Part shown: piece after piece, positions 28,204 through 37,009 of the stretch
How positions within the stretch are numbered: position 1 is the first letter of the stretch
Layout: each line of letters opens with the position of its first letter
Source: Mesorhizobium sp.
Lineage (GTDB): Bacteria; Pseudomonadota; Alphaproteobacteria; Rhizobiales; Rhizobiaceae
NCBI GenBank assembly: GCA_004020365.1
Contig: SAQR01000002.1
Coordinates: 62,001-126,000, forward strand
DNA: 64,000 bases
Direction of reading: 5' to 3'
Notes under the pieces: model-generated
Told to the model about the DNA's origin: nothing
Databases searched by the model: none
What the model saw: the letters and a program-made list of their open reading frames with translations, nothing else
Made by a program: the position numbers and the translations under genes

Positions 28204-29205
28204 ATGCTTCGTCTCGGCCTCAATCCTTACGGACTGACCTACCATCTCGGCCTGCAGGGTCGCGGCACGCCGCGGCACAATCCGGATGCGGCAGGGTTGG
28301 AGGGCTTCATGGCGCTTGCGCAGGAACTGGGCGCACGCACGCTCGAGATCTACGAACCGTGGCTGACCGACTTGCCGGACGCCGAGATCGTCGACCTGCG
28401 CCAGCGTCTGACGGCGCTCGACATCGTCCCGGTGGTAAGCGGCGGGCTTCTCGTGTCAGGTCCGTTGGACAGCGCGTTTCGGGCGGCGCGCCTGCTCGAG
28501 GCGACAACCATCCGTATTGCGCTGACCCCCGTCCTGTGCGGCGACCGCAACCTGTGGGGCTCGAAATGGAGCGAGTTCGACGCGACGATCCGCGCTGCCT
28601 TGACGGAATGGGGGCCGCGTGCGGCGGCTGAGGGCCGGGTGCTCGGCATCGAGAACCATCAGGACTTCGGCAGCGACGAACTGGTCGCGTTCTGCGAACT
28701 CGGTGGGCCCGGTGTCGGCATCACCTACGATACCGGCAACACCTTCCCGGTCGGCGAGGCGCCGCTTGCCTTCACGCGTCGCATCGCGCCCTATGTCCGC
28801 CATGTCCACCTCAAGGATTATCGCGTGCAGTTCACCGATGAGGGTTTTCGTCTGGTCCGCTGCGCGATCGGCGATGGCGCCGTGCCATTCGCCGAACTGG
28901 CAGCCATCCTCGCCGACTACCACGACACGCTGACGGCGGTGCTCGAGCCAGGCGCACTGGAAGCCCGCCATGTTCGCTGTCTCACCGACGACTGGTGGAA
29001 CGGCTATCCGCCGAAATCCGCGCGCGACTTCGCGGCCTGCCTGAGTGCCGCGCGCGTAAACCGCCTTGCGGACGACGCCGACTACCGGACGCCATGGGAG
29101 CGCGACGACGACGTCGCGCTGGTTTCGTATGAGCTCGACATGATCCGGCGCAGCGCCGCCAACATGAAGACGTTCGATTTCATTGCAATGGAGAAATCAG
29201 CATGA
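28204..29205 (+). CDS. Sugar-phosphate isomerase/epimerase-type TIM barrel protein
   Basis: Xylose-isomerase-like TIM barrel of 333 residues. Landmarks: LRLGLNPYGLTYH at the N-terminus, LEIYEPWL, GIENHQDFGSDE (metal Glu and acid/base region), ITYDTGNTFP, HVHLKDYRV and AVLEPGALE, all in barrel order. Metal-dependent isomerase or dehydratase/epimerase on a sugar or sugar acid is expected. ATG 28204 is used; an in-frame upstream start at 28147 overlaps the preceding gene. Its end overlaps the next SDR by 4 bases (ATGA). Confidence 0.85.
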   Translation: MLRLGLNPYGLTYHLGLQGRGTPRHNPDAAGLEGFMALAQELGARTLEIYEPWLTDLPDAEIVDLRQRLTALDIVPVVSGGLLVSGPLDSAFRAARLLEATTIRIALTPVLCGDRNLWGSKWSEFDATIRAALTEWGPRAAAEGRVLGIENHQDFGSDELVAFCELGGPGVGITYDTGNTFPVGEAPLAFTRRIAPYVRHVHLKDYRVQFTDEGFRLVRCAIGDGAVPFAELAAILADYHDTLTAVLEPGALEARHVRCLTDDWWNGYPPKSARDFAACLSAARVNRLADDADYRTPWERDDDVALVSYELDMIRRSAANMKTFDFIAMEKSA

Positions 29206-30014
29206 CTGCCCGAGAACTCAGCGGCCTGACCGCCTTCGTGACCGGCTCGGGACGCGGCCTTGGCCGCGTCATGGCCGAACGCCTGGCCGAACTTGGCGCA
29301 AACATCGCGATCCATGATCTCGACTGGACCCGGCCGTCGCAATATGGCGAATTCGCAGACCTCGGCGAATCCGCCAGGGGTTTGGAAAAGCATGGGACAC
29401 GGGTAACCGCGGTTACGGGCAACATCGGTGACAGGCAAGCCGTTGCCGAAATGAAGAGGAAAATCGAGGCGGAGCTCGGCGATGTGCATGTTCTGGTCAA
29501 CTGCGCCGGCGGCGACATCGGCGCCAAGGGGGTAAAGCCAAGCCCCAACAACGCGCTCGACATCGACTATGATGACATCAAGGTTCTGACCGACAACAAT
29601 CTCATCGGCACGATGCTGGTCTGCCAGGCGTTCATTCCGCCTATGGTCAAGCGCGGCTCAGGCTCGGTGATCAACATTGCCTCGGCGGCAGCGCATATCG
29701 GATGCTCGCCGGAGGTGGTCTACTCGACGCTCAAGGCCGCCGTCGTCCACTATACCCGCTGCCTCGCCAAGGAATTGATCGATGATGGCGTGCGCATCAA
29801 TGCGGTGAGCCCCGGCGCCACCAAGACGGCACGGTTTCAAGCGAGCCGCGTGGTCGATCCGGAGCGCATGGATTCGAGCAAGAAATCGCTGAACCGCTAT
29901 GCCGAGCCTGAAGAGATCGCCGAAGCGGTGGCCTTCCTCGCCGGTCCGCGCGCGCGTTTCATTAACGGGCAGGTCATTCGCGTCGACGGCGGTTTCACCA
30001 TCTTCCCAGGTTGA
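29202..30014 (+). CDS. SDR-family oxidoreductase
   Basis: Classical SDR of 270 residues. TGSGRGLG cofactor motif, NCAGGD, catalytic Ser in NIASAAAH and YSTLKAAV (Tyr/Lys), RINAVSPGAT. Start overlaps the upstream gene (ATGA), so the two are co-translated. Last gene of the carbohydrate operon; probably a second dehydrogenase on the same sugar route. Confidence 0.9.
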   Translation: MTARELSGLTAFVTGSGRGLGRVMAERLAELGANIAIHDLDWTRPSQYGEFADLGESARGLEKHGTRVTAVTGNIGDRQAVAEMKRKIEAELGDVHVLVNCAGGDIGAKGVKPSPNNALDIDYDDIKVLTDNNLIGTMLVCQAFIPPMVKRGSGSVINIASAAAHIGCSPEVVYSTLKAAVVHYTRCLAKELIDDGVRINAVSPGATKTARFQASRVVDPERMDSSKKSLNRYAEPEEIAEAVAFLAGPRARFINGQVIRVDGGFTIFPG

Positions 30015-30359
30015 ATCGCGGCCGTTCACACGGCGAACCGTTGGGCTGAGCGCACCCCAATGAGCAGGGCCACGACGGCCCATTGCCAGACCTTACTTCG
30101 TTGATGGGTTGCGACGTGCTCGCAGACCCAGGAATCGACGGTGAAGTTCGGCAACACGTCAATTATCTTGGCGACACGCTGACGTTACAGCCCGCCTGTA
30201 TGCACCCACGCAATGGCTCAGACTGTTGGGGGTCGGTCTACTCTGCGCCCTGAGAAGGCGAGATTTTTCGGATCGAGGCGCTGGGCCAATGCGCGCGGGC
30301 AGGGCGAACCGCTCCTGTCTACACGTTCAGAGACGCAACATTAAAGGTTGGGGGAACAG
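30015..30359. other. Intergenic region without a gene
   Basis: About 345 bases between the end of the carbohydrate operon and mgtE. It has a small hairpin (GGGCC, five bases, GGCCC at 30067-30081) that lacks a T-run, so it is at best a weak terminator. I looked for the conserved core of the Mg2+ M-box riboswitch ahead of mgtE and did not see it. The promoter of mgtE must lie here. Confidence 0.5.
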
Positions 30360-31547
30360 ATGAGGCAAGAGAACGATGTTGAGAAGTCGGTGCGCACGTT
30401 GCGTGCTCGAGCACCTGACGACGCGGCTGAATTGCTTGCCCGAGAATCTCCCGAGTTCATCCGAGACATATTAAAGTTGTTGCCGGATACGCACGCCCGG
30501 AAGGTGGCGGAGCATTTGCCTCCGGATATGAGGCCTATCAAGCCTCATGGCGACGGCAAGGATATCGCGGTCCGCGGATCCGTCGTCGAGTTGATGGACC
30601 CGATCCCCGCTAGCGTTGCTGTCGGGACTACGGTAGCCGCCGCGGTTGAGGCCATCAGGCGCGCGCAGGTGCCGACCGAGTTGACTTACCTCTACATCAC
30701 GGATGAGGGCGATAGACTGGTTGGCCTGGTGGTCTTGCGCGATCTGATGCTGAGCGAGGCCGACGCGACGGTGGATCAGATTATGCTGCCAAGTCCGTTT
30801 GCCCTTCACGTCGACATGCCTTTGAGCGAAGCCTGCAAGGCGGCGGTACGCCGTCACTACCCTGTCTATCCCGTGGTGGACGCGGAGAACCGGCTGCTCG
30901 GGCAGGTTCGCGGCTGGCAGCTGTTCGAGCAGCAAATCATCGAGATTTCTGCCCAGCCTGGCCAGATGGTGGGTGTCCAGAAGGAGGAGCGTTCTTTCAC
31001 GCCGCTGTTTTCAGCCTTCTTGAAACGTCATCCGTGGCTGCAGCTCAACCTGCTGACGGCCTTCATTGCCGCTTTCGTGGTTGGCTCGTTCACAGGCACG
31101 ATCGAGAAGATCGTCGCGTTGGCGGCGTTCCTCCCGGTGTTGGCCGGACAGAGCGGAAACACCGGCTGCCAGGCGCTGGCTATTACGCTGCGTGGCCTCG
31201 CCTTAGGGGATGTGGACAAACGACCGAAGCTGCACCTGGTGCTGAGGGAGGGAGCGCTCGGGATCGCCAACGGCTTGCTCGTCGGTCTGGTGGCGGCTGC
31301 GGCCATGTGGTTCTACGCTTCACGGCAGCCGGAGTCGGCATCCCAGGCGCCCATGCTGGCGCTTGTGATCCTGCTCGCCATGTCCGGATCGTGCCTCATG
31401 TCCGGGATCTCCGGCGTGCTGATCCCGTTGGGTCTGCGGCGGGTCGGCGCCGATCCGGCCGTGGCTTCGGCGATCTTTCTAACCACGGTGACCGATATCG
31501 TAGGCATGGGCCTGATGCTGGGACTGGCCACCATGCTGGTGCTGTAG
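30360..31547 (+). CDS. mgtE: Magnesium transporter MgtE
   Basis: Mg2+ channel of the inner membrane, 395 residues from ATG 30360 (GGGGGAAC is the ribosome site; a TTG at 30348 is an alternative). Order: a short N-terminal MgtE N domain (DDAAELLARESPEFIRDIL), two CBS domains (about residues 70-200; YLYITDEGDRLVGLVVLRDL, YPVVDAENRLLGQV), and a five-helix membrane domain from about residue 225 with the pore-region signature QSGNTGCQ. The N domain is shorter than in the best-studied homologues, which run to about 450 residues. Confidence 0.93.
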   Translation: MRQENDVEKSVRTLRARAPDDAAELLARESPEFIRDILKLLPDTHARKVAEHLPPDMRPIKPHGDGKDIAVRGSVVELMDPIPASVAVGTTVAAAVEAIRRAQVPTELTYLYITDEGDRLVGLVVLRDLMLSEADATVDQIMLPSPFALHVDMPLSEACKAAVRRHYPVYPVVDAENRLLGQVRGWQLFEQQIIEISAQPGQMVGVQKEERSFTPLFSAFLKRHPWLQLNLLTAFIAAFVVGSFTGTIEKIVALAAFLPVLAGQSGNTGCQALAITLRGLALGDVDKRPKLHLVLREGALGIANGLLVGLVAAAAMWFYASRQPESASQAPMLALVILLAMSGSCLMSGISGVLIPLGLRRVGADPAVASAIFLTTVTDIVGMGLMLGLATMLVL

Positions 31548-31946
31548 TCCGTCGCGCCGCTTGAGCGCCGGGCGCCGTGCTGTGCCGCACTGGCGATCCG
31601 GCGGACCGAAGATCTTCGGATGAGCCACATTCGACCCTGATGCGTCAGGCGTTGGCCAGATACGTGCAGAATCGTGCAAACAATATTGATCTTGTCGGCT
31701 ATGCAATCCACGGCTGATTATGATTTGTGTTAGTTGCAGTTTGTAGAGAATACTTTCTCGTTGTCCAGCAACGCTGAAAAGATGTTTGGCCAACCAGCGC
31801 AGGAGAAATGCGAATGAATCCGATAGTTTGTTGCGCAGCTGCAACAGCTGCTGAAGACTCGGTTTATCCCGTGACAGTTCTGTCGCTTTTTTTCGTGGCG
31901 GCGTGCTAGATCCGCTGCACTAGTCGGGTTTGGGTGGGTTCTCGGC
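31548..31946. other. Intergenic region with structured, A/T-richer leader
   Basis: About 400 bases before the outer-membrane protein gene. It contains a perfect 14-base palindrome CCGAAGATCTTCGG at 31606-31619 and three small hairpins described at 31746-31893. No ORF here is convincing: the minus-strand frames have no recognisable motif. Base composition is A/T-richer than the genes around it, as expected for a promoter and leader. Confidence 0.5.
31746..31893 (+). promoter_or_regulatory. Possible structured 5' leader
   Basis: Three hairpins in a row: GAGAA/TTCTC (31746-31759), CGTTG/CAACG (31759-31773), and GACAG/CTGTC (31873-31884) followed two bases later by seven T. The last resembles an intrinsic terminator 54 bases before the next start, so premature termination is possible. 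Each stem is short and individually weak. Confidence 0.3.
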
Positions 31947-33221
31947 ATGCATTCCTCGTTTTCAATGATCCTCGGCTTCGCCGCGGCGCTGCTTTGTACC
32001 GGCATATTGCCGGCCGGCGCACAAGGTCTCTATCCGGCCTATGACGATGCGTTTTCGGCCCGCATTGCCAATCCGGCCGACAACGGAACGCTGGCTCAAT
32101 TCGTCACAGTTGCCGTCAACGCAGGGCAGTACGATCAGGCGATCTCGTCGATCGAGCAGTATCTCATCAAATATCCTCGCGATGCGCGCGCCCGGCTCGC
32201 GGCCAGCCGGTTGTACTATCATGTCGGCTCCTATGAATTGGCCCGGCGGCAGGCGCAGTACGGCCTCGAGGTCGGGGACCTGTCCGCGGATGAGCAGCAG
32301 GAAGCCGTTCGCCTGCTCGCCCGCATCGAGCGCGCGTTACGTGGCGTCACCTGGGAAATCGCTCTGACTGGCGGCATGTTCAGCGCATCCACCGATTTTG
32401 AGCCGGGTGGGGCCGAAGACGACCGCACCTTGGTCTCGCCCTATGGGCGGGCGGAAGGCTTTGTCCGATGGGATCTCGGCACGCCAAGTGCGGATGCACT
32501 TGTCCTCTCGGGCTCGTTGGCAGCGACAGAGCGCTTTTTCACAGAAGACCTCTCGGTTCCTGGAGATGAGGAGACTTTTATCCACGGCGACGCGGCGATC
32601 ACCTTGGACAAGGGACTGCCCAACAGTGGCATCGATTCGCTACGGCTGCTGCTTTCCGCGTTCGCCGTCACAGATCGCTTCGACAGCGATATCCACGAGA
32701 CCGGCGTCGGCCTCAGTGGACGCTTGCTAGTGCGCCCCACTGTCGAGACGACGCTTTTTGCAGGTGCCGGCTACATCGATCTAAGCGCCTCGAAAGGCAT
32801 CTTCGCCGATAGCAGGGTCTTCTATGAGGCAGGCGGCAGCTACCGCTTCCGCAATGGCCAGGCGCTCGGACTGCGCCTGGTCGGCTCGACGGACTTCGCC
32901 TCCGGAGCTGGCGAAATCGGCCGCAGCTACATGGGAGAGGTCCGCTACGGCGGCGTGGTGAAGGAAGTACCGGACCTTTTCGTATGGTCTCACCAGGTCG
33001 CCGTCTCGGCCGGCCACAGCGACACGCCCGACTTGTCCTTCGGCATCGGCACGAACATAGAGAGCGACTTCTGGCGCATTGCCTCGGAAAGCGATTTTCA
33101 GCTCACGGAGTCGCAGAAGGTGAGTGTCGATCTCGCCTATCGCGAAACCGACTTCGATATCGCCAGCGGCGACCGAAATTCATTCGAATTGCTCGTGAGC
33201 TACACGTTGACACTCAACTGA
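31947..33221 (+). CDS. Outer-membrane TPR/beta-barrel protein
   Basis: Secreted protein of 424 residues. Signal peptide about residues 1-26 (ILPAGAQG cleavage zone), then TPR-like helices (about 50-125: AGQYDQAISSIEQYLI, DARARLAASRLYYHVGSYELA), and from about residue 135 alternating short strands ending in an aromatic-rich segment that suggest an outer-membrane barrel (last strand ELLVSYTLTLN). No ligand known. It is followed 10 bases later by the FecR gene and then the CHASE2 cyclase; the trio is probably one operon. In other bacteria comparable TPR/barrel proteins are neighbours of FecR/CHASE2 genes, but I cannot say that their role is settled. Confidence 0.65.
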   Translation: MHSSFSMILGFAAALLCTGILPAGAQGLYPAYDDAFSARIANPADNGTLAQFVTVAVNAGQYDQAISSIEQYLIKYPRDARARLAASRLYYHVGSYELARRQAQYGLEVGDLSADEQQEAVRLLARIERALRGVTWEIALTGGMFSASTDFEPGGAEDDRTLVSPYGRAEGFVRWDLGTPSADALVLSGSLAATERFFTEDLSVPGDEETFIHGDAAITLDKGLPNSGIDSLRLLLSAFAVTDRFDSDIHETGVGLSGRLLVRPTVETTLFAGAGYIDLSASKGIFADSRVFYEAGGSYRFRNGQALGLRLVGSTDFASGAGEIGRSYMGEVRYGGVVKEVPDLFVWSHQVAVSAGHSDTPDLSFGIGTNIESDFWRIASESDFQLTESQKVSVDLAYRETDFDIASGDRNSFELLVSYTLTLN

Positions 33222-33231
33222 AAGAGGCGCG

Positions 33232-34032
33232 ATGAGGACCCTGTATCGTCAGATAGCCACTTGTATCGCCTGCCTTGCCTTTGCGGCACCATCTGTCGCT
33301 GAAACGGTCGGGTCCATGACGGCCTACCAGACCAACATCATTCGCAATGGCGGCGAGGCGATGAACGTCGGCGCTGGCGTCGCACTCGGCGACCAGCTGC
33401 GCAGCAATATCACCGGTCTCGGAATGCTCGTGTTCCAGGACGAGTCGAGTGCCAAGATTGGTCCGAACACCAGCCTGACGATCGATGAGTTCGTCTACAA
33501 TCCGGGCTCCCGATCAGGAAAGATCGGCATCGGGATGAACAGCGGCCTGGCCCGTTTCTACGGCGGTCAGGTTTCGAAGGGCGGCGACATGCAAGTTGCG
33601 ACGCCGCACATGGTGCTCGGAGCCAGAGGCGGCATCATCGAGGTGCTTGTGATGGCTGGTCAGACAGTCGGCGTACTGCGCGCCGGCCGCATGACCTGCA
33701 TGATGAATGGCCGCAAGCTCGTGATCACAAACCCGGGCCACGCCTGCACGTCGGACAATGGCAAACTGCTGACCGGCTACGGCGGTATCGACGCCTTCCC
33801 GATATTGGACAGCATCGATCGGATAGCCGGCACCGGCCTGCCGGGCGAGCCGGGTCCGGGGCTGAACGTAAGCGCGATTTGTGCGTCAGCGCTCGGCAAC
33901 TCGCTCAAGGCCTGCAAGTCCACCGACGGCGCATTGCCCGGCGTGGCCATGGAGTTCCCTGACAGCCTAACACCCCCTGTAGGCAGCGGGGTGGATGATG
34001 AGGATGATGACTGTTTTCCCGACTGCCGGTAA
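33232..34032 (+). CDS. FecR-domain periplasmic protein
   Basis: Secreted protein of 266 residues with a signal peptide (about 1-22) and a single FecR domain (about 30-150; VGAGVALGDQLRSNITG, VFQDESSAKIGPNTSLTIDE, GARGGIIEVL). No membrane helix or N-terminal kinase-like part. The C-terminal tail is unusual: acidic DDEDDD followed by a two-cysteine CFPDC ending. Placed between the barrel protein and the CHASE2 cyclase, it could be the periplasmic link that passes an outer-membrane signal to the sensor domain. Confidence 0.85.
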   Translation: MRTLYRQIATCIACLAFAAPSVAETVGSMTAYQTNIIRNGGEAMNVGAGVALGDQLRSNITGLGMLVFQDESSAKIGPNTSLTIDEFVYNPGSRSGKIGIGMNSGLARFYGGQVSKGGDMQVATPHMVLGARGGIIEVLVMAGQTVGVLRAGRMTCMMNGRKLVITNPGHACTSDNGKLLTGYGGIDAFPILDSIDRIAGTGLPGEPGPGLNVSAICASALGNSLKACKSTDGALPGVAMEFPDSLTPPVGSGVDDEDDDCFPDCR

Positions 34033-34047
34033 GGCCGGCCGATCGGC

Positions 34048-35970
34048 ATGAGCTCCTCGCTTGATTGGCGGCGGGCTGCCAGGCGGAAAATACCCGGTCT
34101 TGCGGTCGTACTCTTGCTGCTCGCTTGCCATTTTGCTTTCGACGGGCCGCTATCGCGCCTGCGCGAGCGTACGTATGACTTCTACCAGTTCCTCGCCCCG
34201 CGCCAGGCGACCAGCAATCCTGTTGTCATAGTCTCGATAGACGATGCGAGCCTTAAGGCATACGGGCGATGGCCTTGGAACCGTGGCCTTTTGGCCGATC
34301 TGGTCGATGGTGTCGCCGAGTCCGGTGCCGCGGTGATCGGGCTGGCGCTGGTGCTGCCCGAGGCTGACATCTCTCCTGATGGCATCGCTGGAGACAAGCG
34401 CCTCGCCAGCGCGCTGGCGAAAAATCGAACGGCGCTCGCCGTCAGCCTGGGCAATGAGGCGACGGTATCAGAAGCAGAGCCCAAAGCCGGCTGGTCGATC
34501 GTCGGGCAAGTACCCGAGACGCTTCCTGGCTTCACCGGTCTGACAGGCTCGCTTCCTGATTTCTCGAGCGCCGCTGCAGGCCTCGGCGCAATTCGCACTT
34601 TGCCGGATCCCGACGGCGTACTGCGCCATGTGCCGCTGCTCTGGCTCCGAAATACGGCTCAAGGCGTGCAGCTCTGGCCGTCCTTCGCGCTCGAACTCCT
34701 GCGCCTCTACGCCGGAGAGAACGGCTACGTAGCCCGGATGAATGCCACCGGGTTTGACGCGCTCAGGATGGCCGGCAGCATTGTGCCCCTTGAGCCGCAG
34801 GGCAGCATCCGCCTCTGGGAAACCGACACCAATACGCCGCGCATATCTGCCAGTAATATCCTTTCGGGTCGCGGCGATCCGCTGCTGCGGAACGCCATCG
34901 CCATTGTTGATCTGTCAGCCGTGGGATTGACGCAGTATCTGCCCACCCCGGCGCGTCCGGCGCGACCAGGCGTCGACATCCACGCTGATGCAATCGGCCA
35001 GATGCTTGCCGCGCGCTATCTTGTTGAGCCAACGCAAGCGCGTACGCTGGAGCGGCTGTGGTTGGTCATCAGTGGCGTCGTTTTCATCGGACTTTCGGGA
35101 GTTCTCGCCCAGCGTGTCATGCTTGGCGCCCTCGCTCTGGCGCTCCTGGCTGCCACGCCCTTCGCGTTCGGCGCTCTCGAATACAGCCTGCAGGGTAAGC
35201 TCTATGACCCACTGCAGCCGGCGCTTGCGACGATCCTCATAGCTGGCTTCGAAGGCTATGCTCTCTACAGGCGCAGCGAGCAACGCCGGTCCACCCTGGC
35301 CCGGCAGTTTTCGCAATTTCTGTCGCCCTCCGTGGTGCAGCGCCTCGCAAATTCGGATACCGAAGCGATCCTGTCCGGAGAGAAGCGCGAGATCACAATC
35401 CTGCTGAGTGACATACGCGGCTTCACGACGATGAGCGAACAACTCGATGCCCAGGAAATCGGAAAGGTGGTCAACCACTTCCTCGGCGTCGCGACCGATG
35501 AGATACTCAAGCGCGATGGGACCATCGATAAGTTCATGGGCGATGCCGTGCTAGCCTTCTGGAACGCGCCGCTTGATCAGCCAGATCATCGCGAGCGCGC
35601 GCTCGAAGCGGGGCTCGCACTGATCGAACGGGTCAAGCGCGAAAACGCCGCGCTTACCGCGCGCGGGCATCCCCCTATCGAAATCGGCGTCGCCATCGAG
35701 ACTGGCATCTGCTCCGTCGGGAATTTCGGCTCCGAACGGCGCTTCGATTACACCGCGATCGGCTCGCCGGTGAACCGCACGGCACGGCTCGAGTCAACGA
35801 CCAAAAAGCTGAGCATTCCCCTGGTGCTTGGTCCCGGATTTGCCCAAGGGGCATCGATGCCGGTTGTCCAGGCCGGCGCATTTGAACTCCAAGGCTTCAA
35901 GGGCGAGGTGCCGGTTTTCACCGTTCCGGAAATACACCCCTTGTCGCAATCTGCCGAGGCAGTCGTGTGA
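34048..35970 (+). CDS. CHASE2-domain class III adenylate cyclase
   Basis: Membrane sensor of 640 residues: N-terminal helix, a large periplasmic CHASE2 domain (about 45-315), three further helices (about 332-405) and a cytoplasmic class III cyclase domain (about 440-610). The catalytic set is intact: metal aspartates D455 (LLSDIRGF) and D499 (FMGDAVLAFW), adenine-selecting pair K495 and D567 (RRFDYTAIG), and the transition-state Asn/Arg in NRTARL. So it should make cAMP, not cGMP. Third gene of the barrel/FecR/CHASE2 operon; the ligand for CHASE2 is unknown. Confidence 0.92.
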   Translation: MSSSLDWRRAARRKIPGLAVVLLLLACHFAFDGPLSRLRERTYDFYQFLAPRQATSNPVVIVSIDDASLKAYGRWPWNRGLLADLVDGVAESGAAVIGLALVLPEADISPDGIAGDKRLASALAKNRTALAVSLGNEATVSEAEPKAGWSIVGQVPETLPGFTGLTGSLPDFSSAAAGLGAIRTLPDPDGVLRHVPLLWLRNTAQGVQLWPSFALELLRLYAGENGYVARMNATGFDALRMAGSIVPLEPQGSIRLWETDTNTPRISASNILSGRGDPLLRNAIAIVDLSAVGLTQYLPTPARPARPGVDIHADAIGQMLAARYLVEPTQARTLERLWLVISGVVFIGLSGVLAQRVMLGALALALLAATPFAFGALEYSLQGKLYDPLQPALATILIAGFEGYALYRRSEQRRSTLARQFSQFLSPSVVQRLANSDTEAILSGEKREITILLSDIRGFTTMSEQLDAQEIGKVVNHFLGVATDEILKRDGTIDKFMGDAVLAFWNAPLDQPDHRERALEAGLALIERVKRENAALTARGHPPIEIGVAIETGICSVGNFGSERRFDYTAIGSPVNRTARLESTTKKLSIPLVLGPGFAQGASMPVVQAGAFELQGFKGEVPVFTVPEIHPLSQSAEAVV

Positions 35971-35984
35971 TGTTTGGCACCGGC

Positions 35985-36779
35985 TCAACTCGCTACCTCA
36001 TTGGCAGCAGGCGAGCGAAAGCCAAGGGCGGCGGAAATACGATGGGCGGCCCGGGCCACCATGTCGCCCAACTCGCTTATGCGCTCTTCCGGCACCCGGT
36101 TTTCCGGGGCGGCGATGTTCAGCGCCGCGATTACCTTGCCCGGCGCCACGAACACCGGTGCGGTGATCGAAATCAGATCGTCGTTGATCTCGCCGCGACT
36201 GACGAAAAACTTCGACTTGCGGATTTGCTCGAGCCCGCCCCTAAGAAGCCGAGGATCGGTCACAGTTTTCTTGGTGAAGCGCTTCAACGGGCCGGAAAGA
36301 ATGGCCTCGCGCTCCTCGTCACCCATATGGGCCAGGAACGCCTTGCTCGAACCGGCATGTAGCGGACGCCGCCGGCCGACAATGGCATTGACGCGAAGGT
36401 CCCGCTTCGGCTCCCATTTGGCGACGCAAAGGCTTTCCTGGTCATCCCGGATTCGCAGTTGGGTGGTTTCGCCGATCTCCTGACCGAGTTCTTCCAGAAC
36501 TGGGTTTGCAATGCGGATCAGGTCCATCTGTTCGCTGGCGGCGTGGCCGAGCATCAGCGCGGCGAGGCCGAGACGATAGCCTTTTCCATCCGATGACCGC
36601 GCCAGCAAGCCGCGCCGCACCAGCGTCTGCAAAAGCCGGAAAGCACGTGCCTTGCTGTCGCCGGAACGCCGCGCGATTTCGGAGACGCCAAGATCTGCCT
36701 CGCCGGCCACAGTCTGCAACAGGCTGATCGCGCGATCGACGGAATCGACTGTGTACCGGGTGTCTGCCTGATCGGTCAT
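35985..36779 (-). CDS. IclR-family transcriptional regulator
   Basis: Regulator of 264 residues: N-terminal winged helix (VDRAISLLQTVAGEADLGV, SKARAFRLLQTLVRRGLL) and an IclR effector-binding domain (GLAALMLGHAASEQMD, PVLEELGQEIGETTQLRI, GRRRPLHAGSSKAFLAHM). Divergent from the peptide-transport operon 230 bases away, which it probably represses. A perfect inverted repeat in that gap is a plausible operator. Confidence 0.92.
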   Translation of the reverse strand: MTDQADTRYTVDSVDRAISLLQTVAGEADLGVSEIARRSGDSKARAFRLLQTLVRRGLLARSSDGKGYRLGLAALMLGHAASEQMDLIRIANPVLEELGQEIGETTQLRIRDDQESLCVAKWEPKRDLRVNAIVGRRRPLHAGSSKAFLAHMGDEEREAILSGPLKRFTKKTVTDPRLLRGGLEQIRKSKFFVSRGEINDDLISITAPVFVAPGKVIAALNIAAPENRVPEERISELGDMVARAAHRISAALGFRSPAANEVAS

Positions 36780-36840
36780 TTCTCACTTCCTCGCCAAAAC
36801 GTCTCGCGTTGAAGGATAAACGAGGAACTTTGTCTCGTCC

Positions 36841-36892
36841 AGTGAAACGACGGTTTATCTGTGTTGACAAACTGAAAAGGTTTCGTTTCACT
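36841..36892. promoter_or_regulatory. Inverted repeat and -35-like box in the IclR/peptide operon gap
   Basis: AGTGAAACGA (36841-36850) and its exact complement-inverse TCGTTTCACT (36883-36892), 32 bases apart. A TTGACA hexamer at 36864-36869 sits between them on the plus strand and the right arm covers the place where a -10 would be. The match is 10 of 10, and the spacing would put two half-sites four turns apart, as in IclR-type looping or dimer-of-dimers binding. The -10 itself is weak. Confidence 0.5.
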
Positions 36893-37009
36893 CGCTGTCA
36901 GGAAGGAGGCCGGCACCGTCAGCGGATCCAAGATGGGCTCGAGATGGCAAGCGGCAGCGGAAAAGAACTCCTCCGATGGAACTATCCAGAGTGGACACGG
37001 AGAAAACCA

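Noticed and set aside
30015-30359. Mg2+ M-box riboswitch before mgtE
   Set aside because: I searched by eye for its conserved core in the 345 bases and did not find it; only a small hairpin lacking a T-run is seen.
31606-31619. Perfect palindrome CCGAAGATCTTCGG after mgtE
   Set aside because: A 14-base palindrome without a T-run and far from any promoter; could be chance in high-GC DNA.
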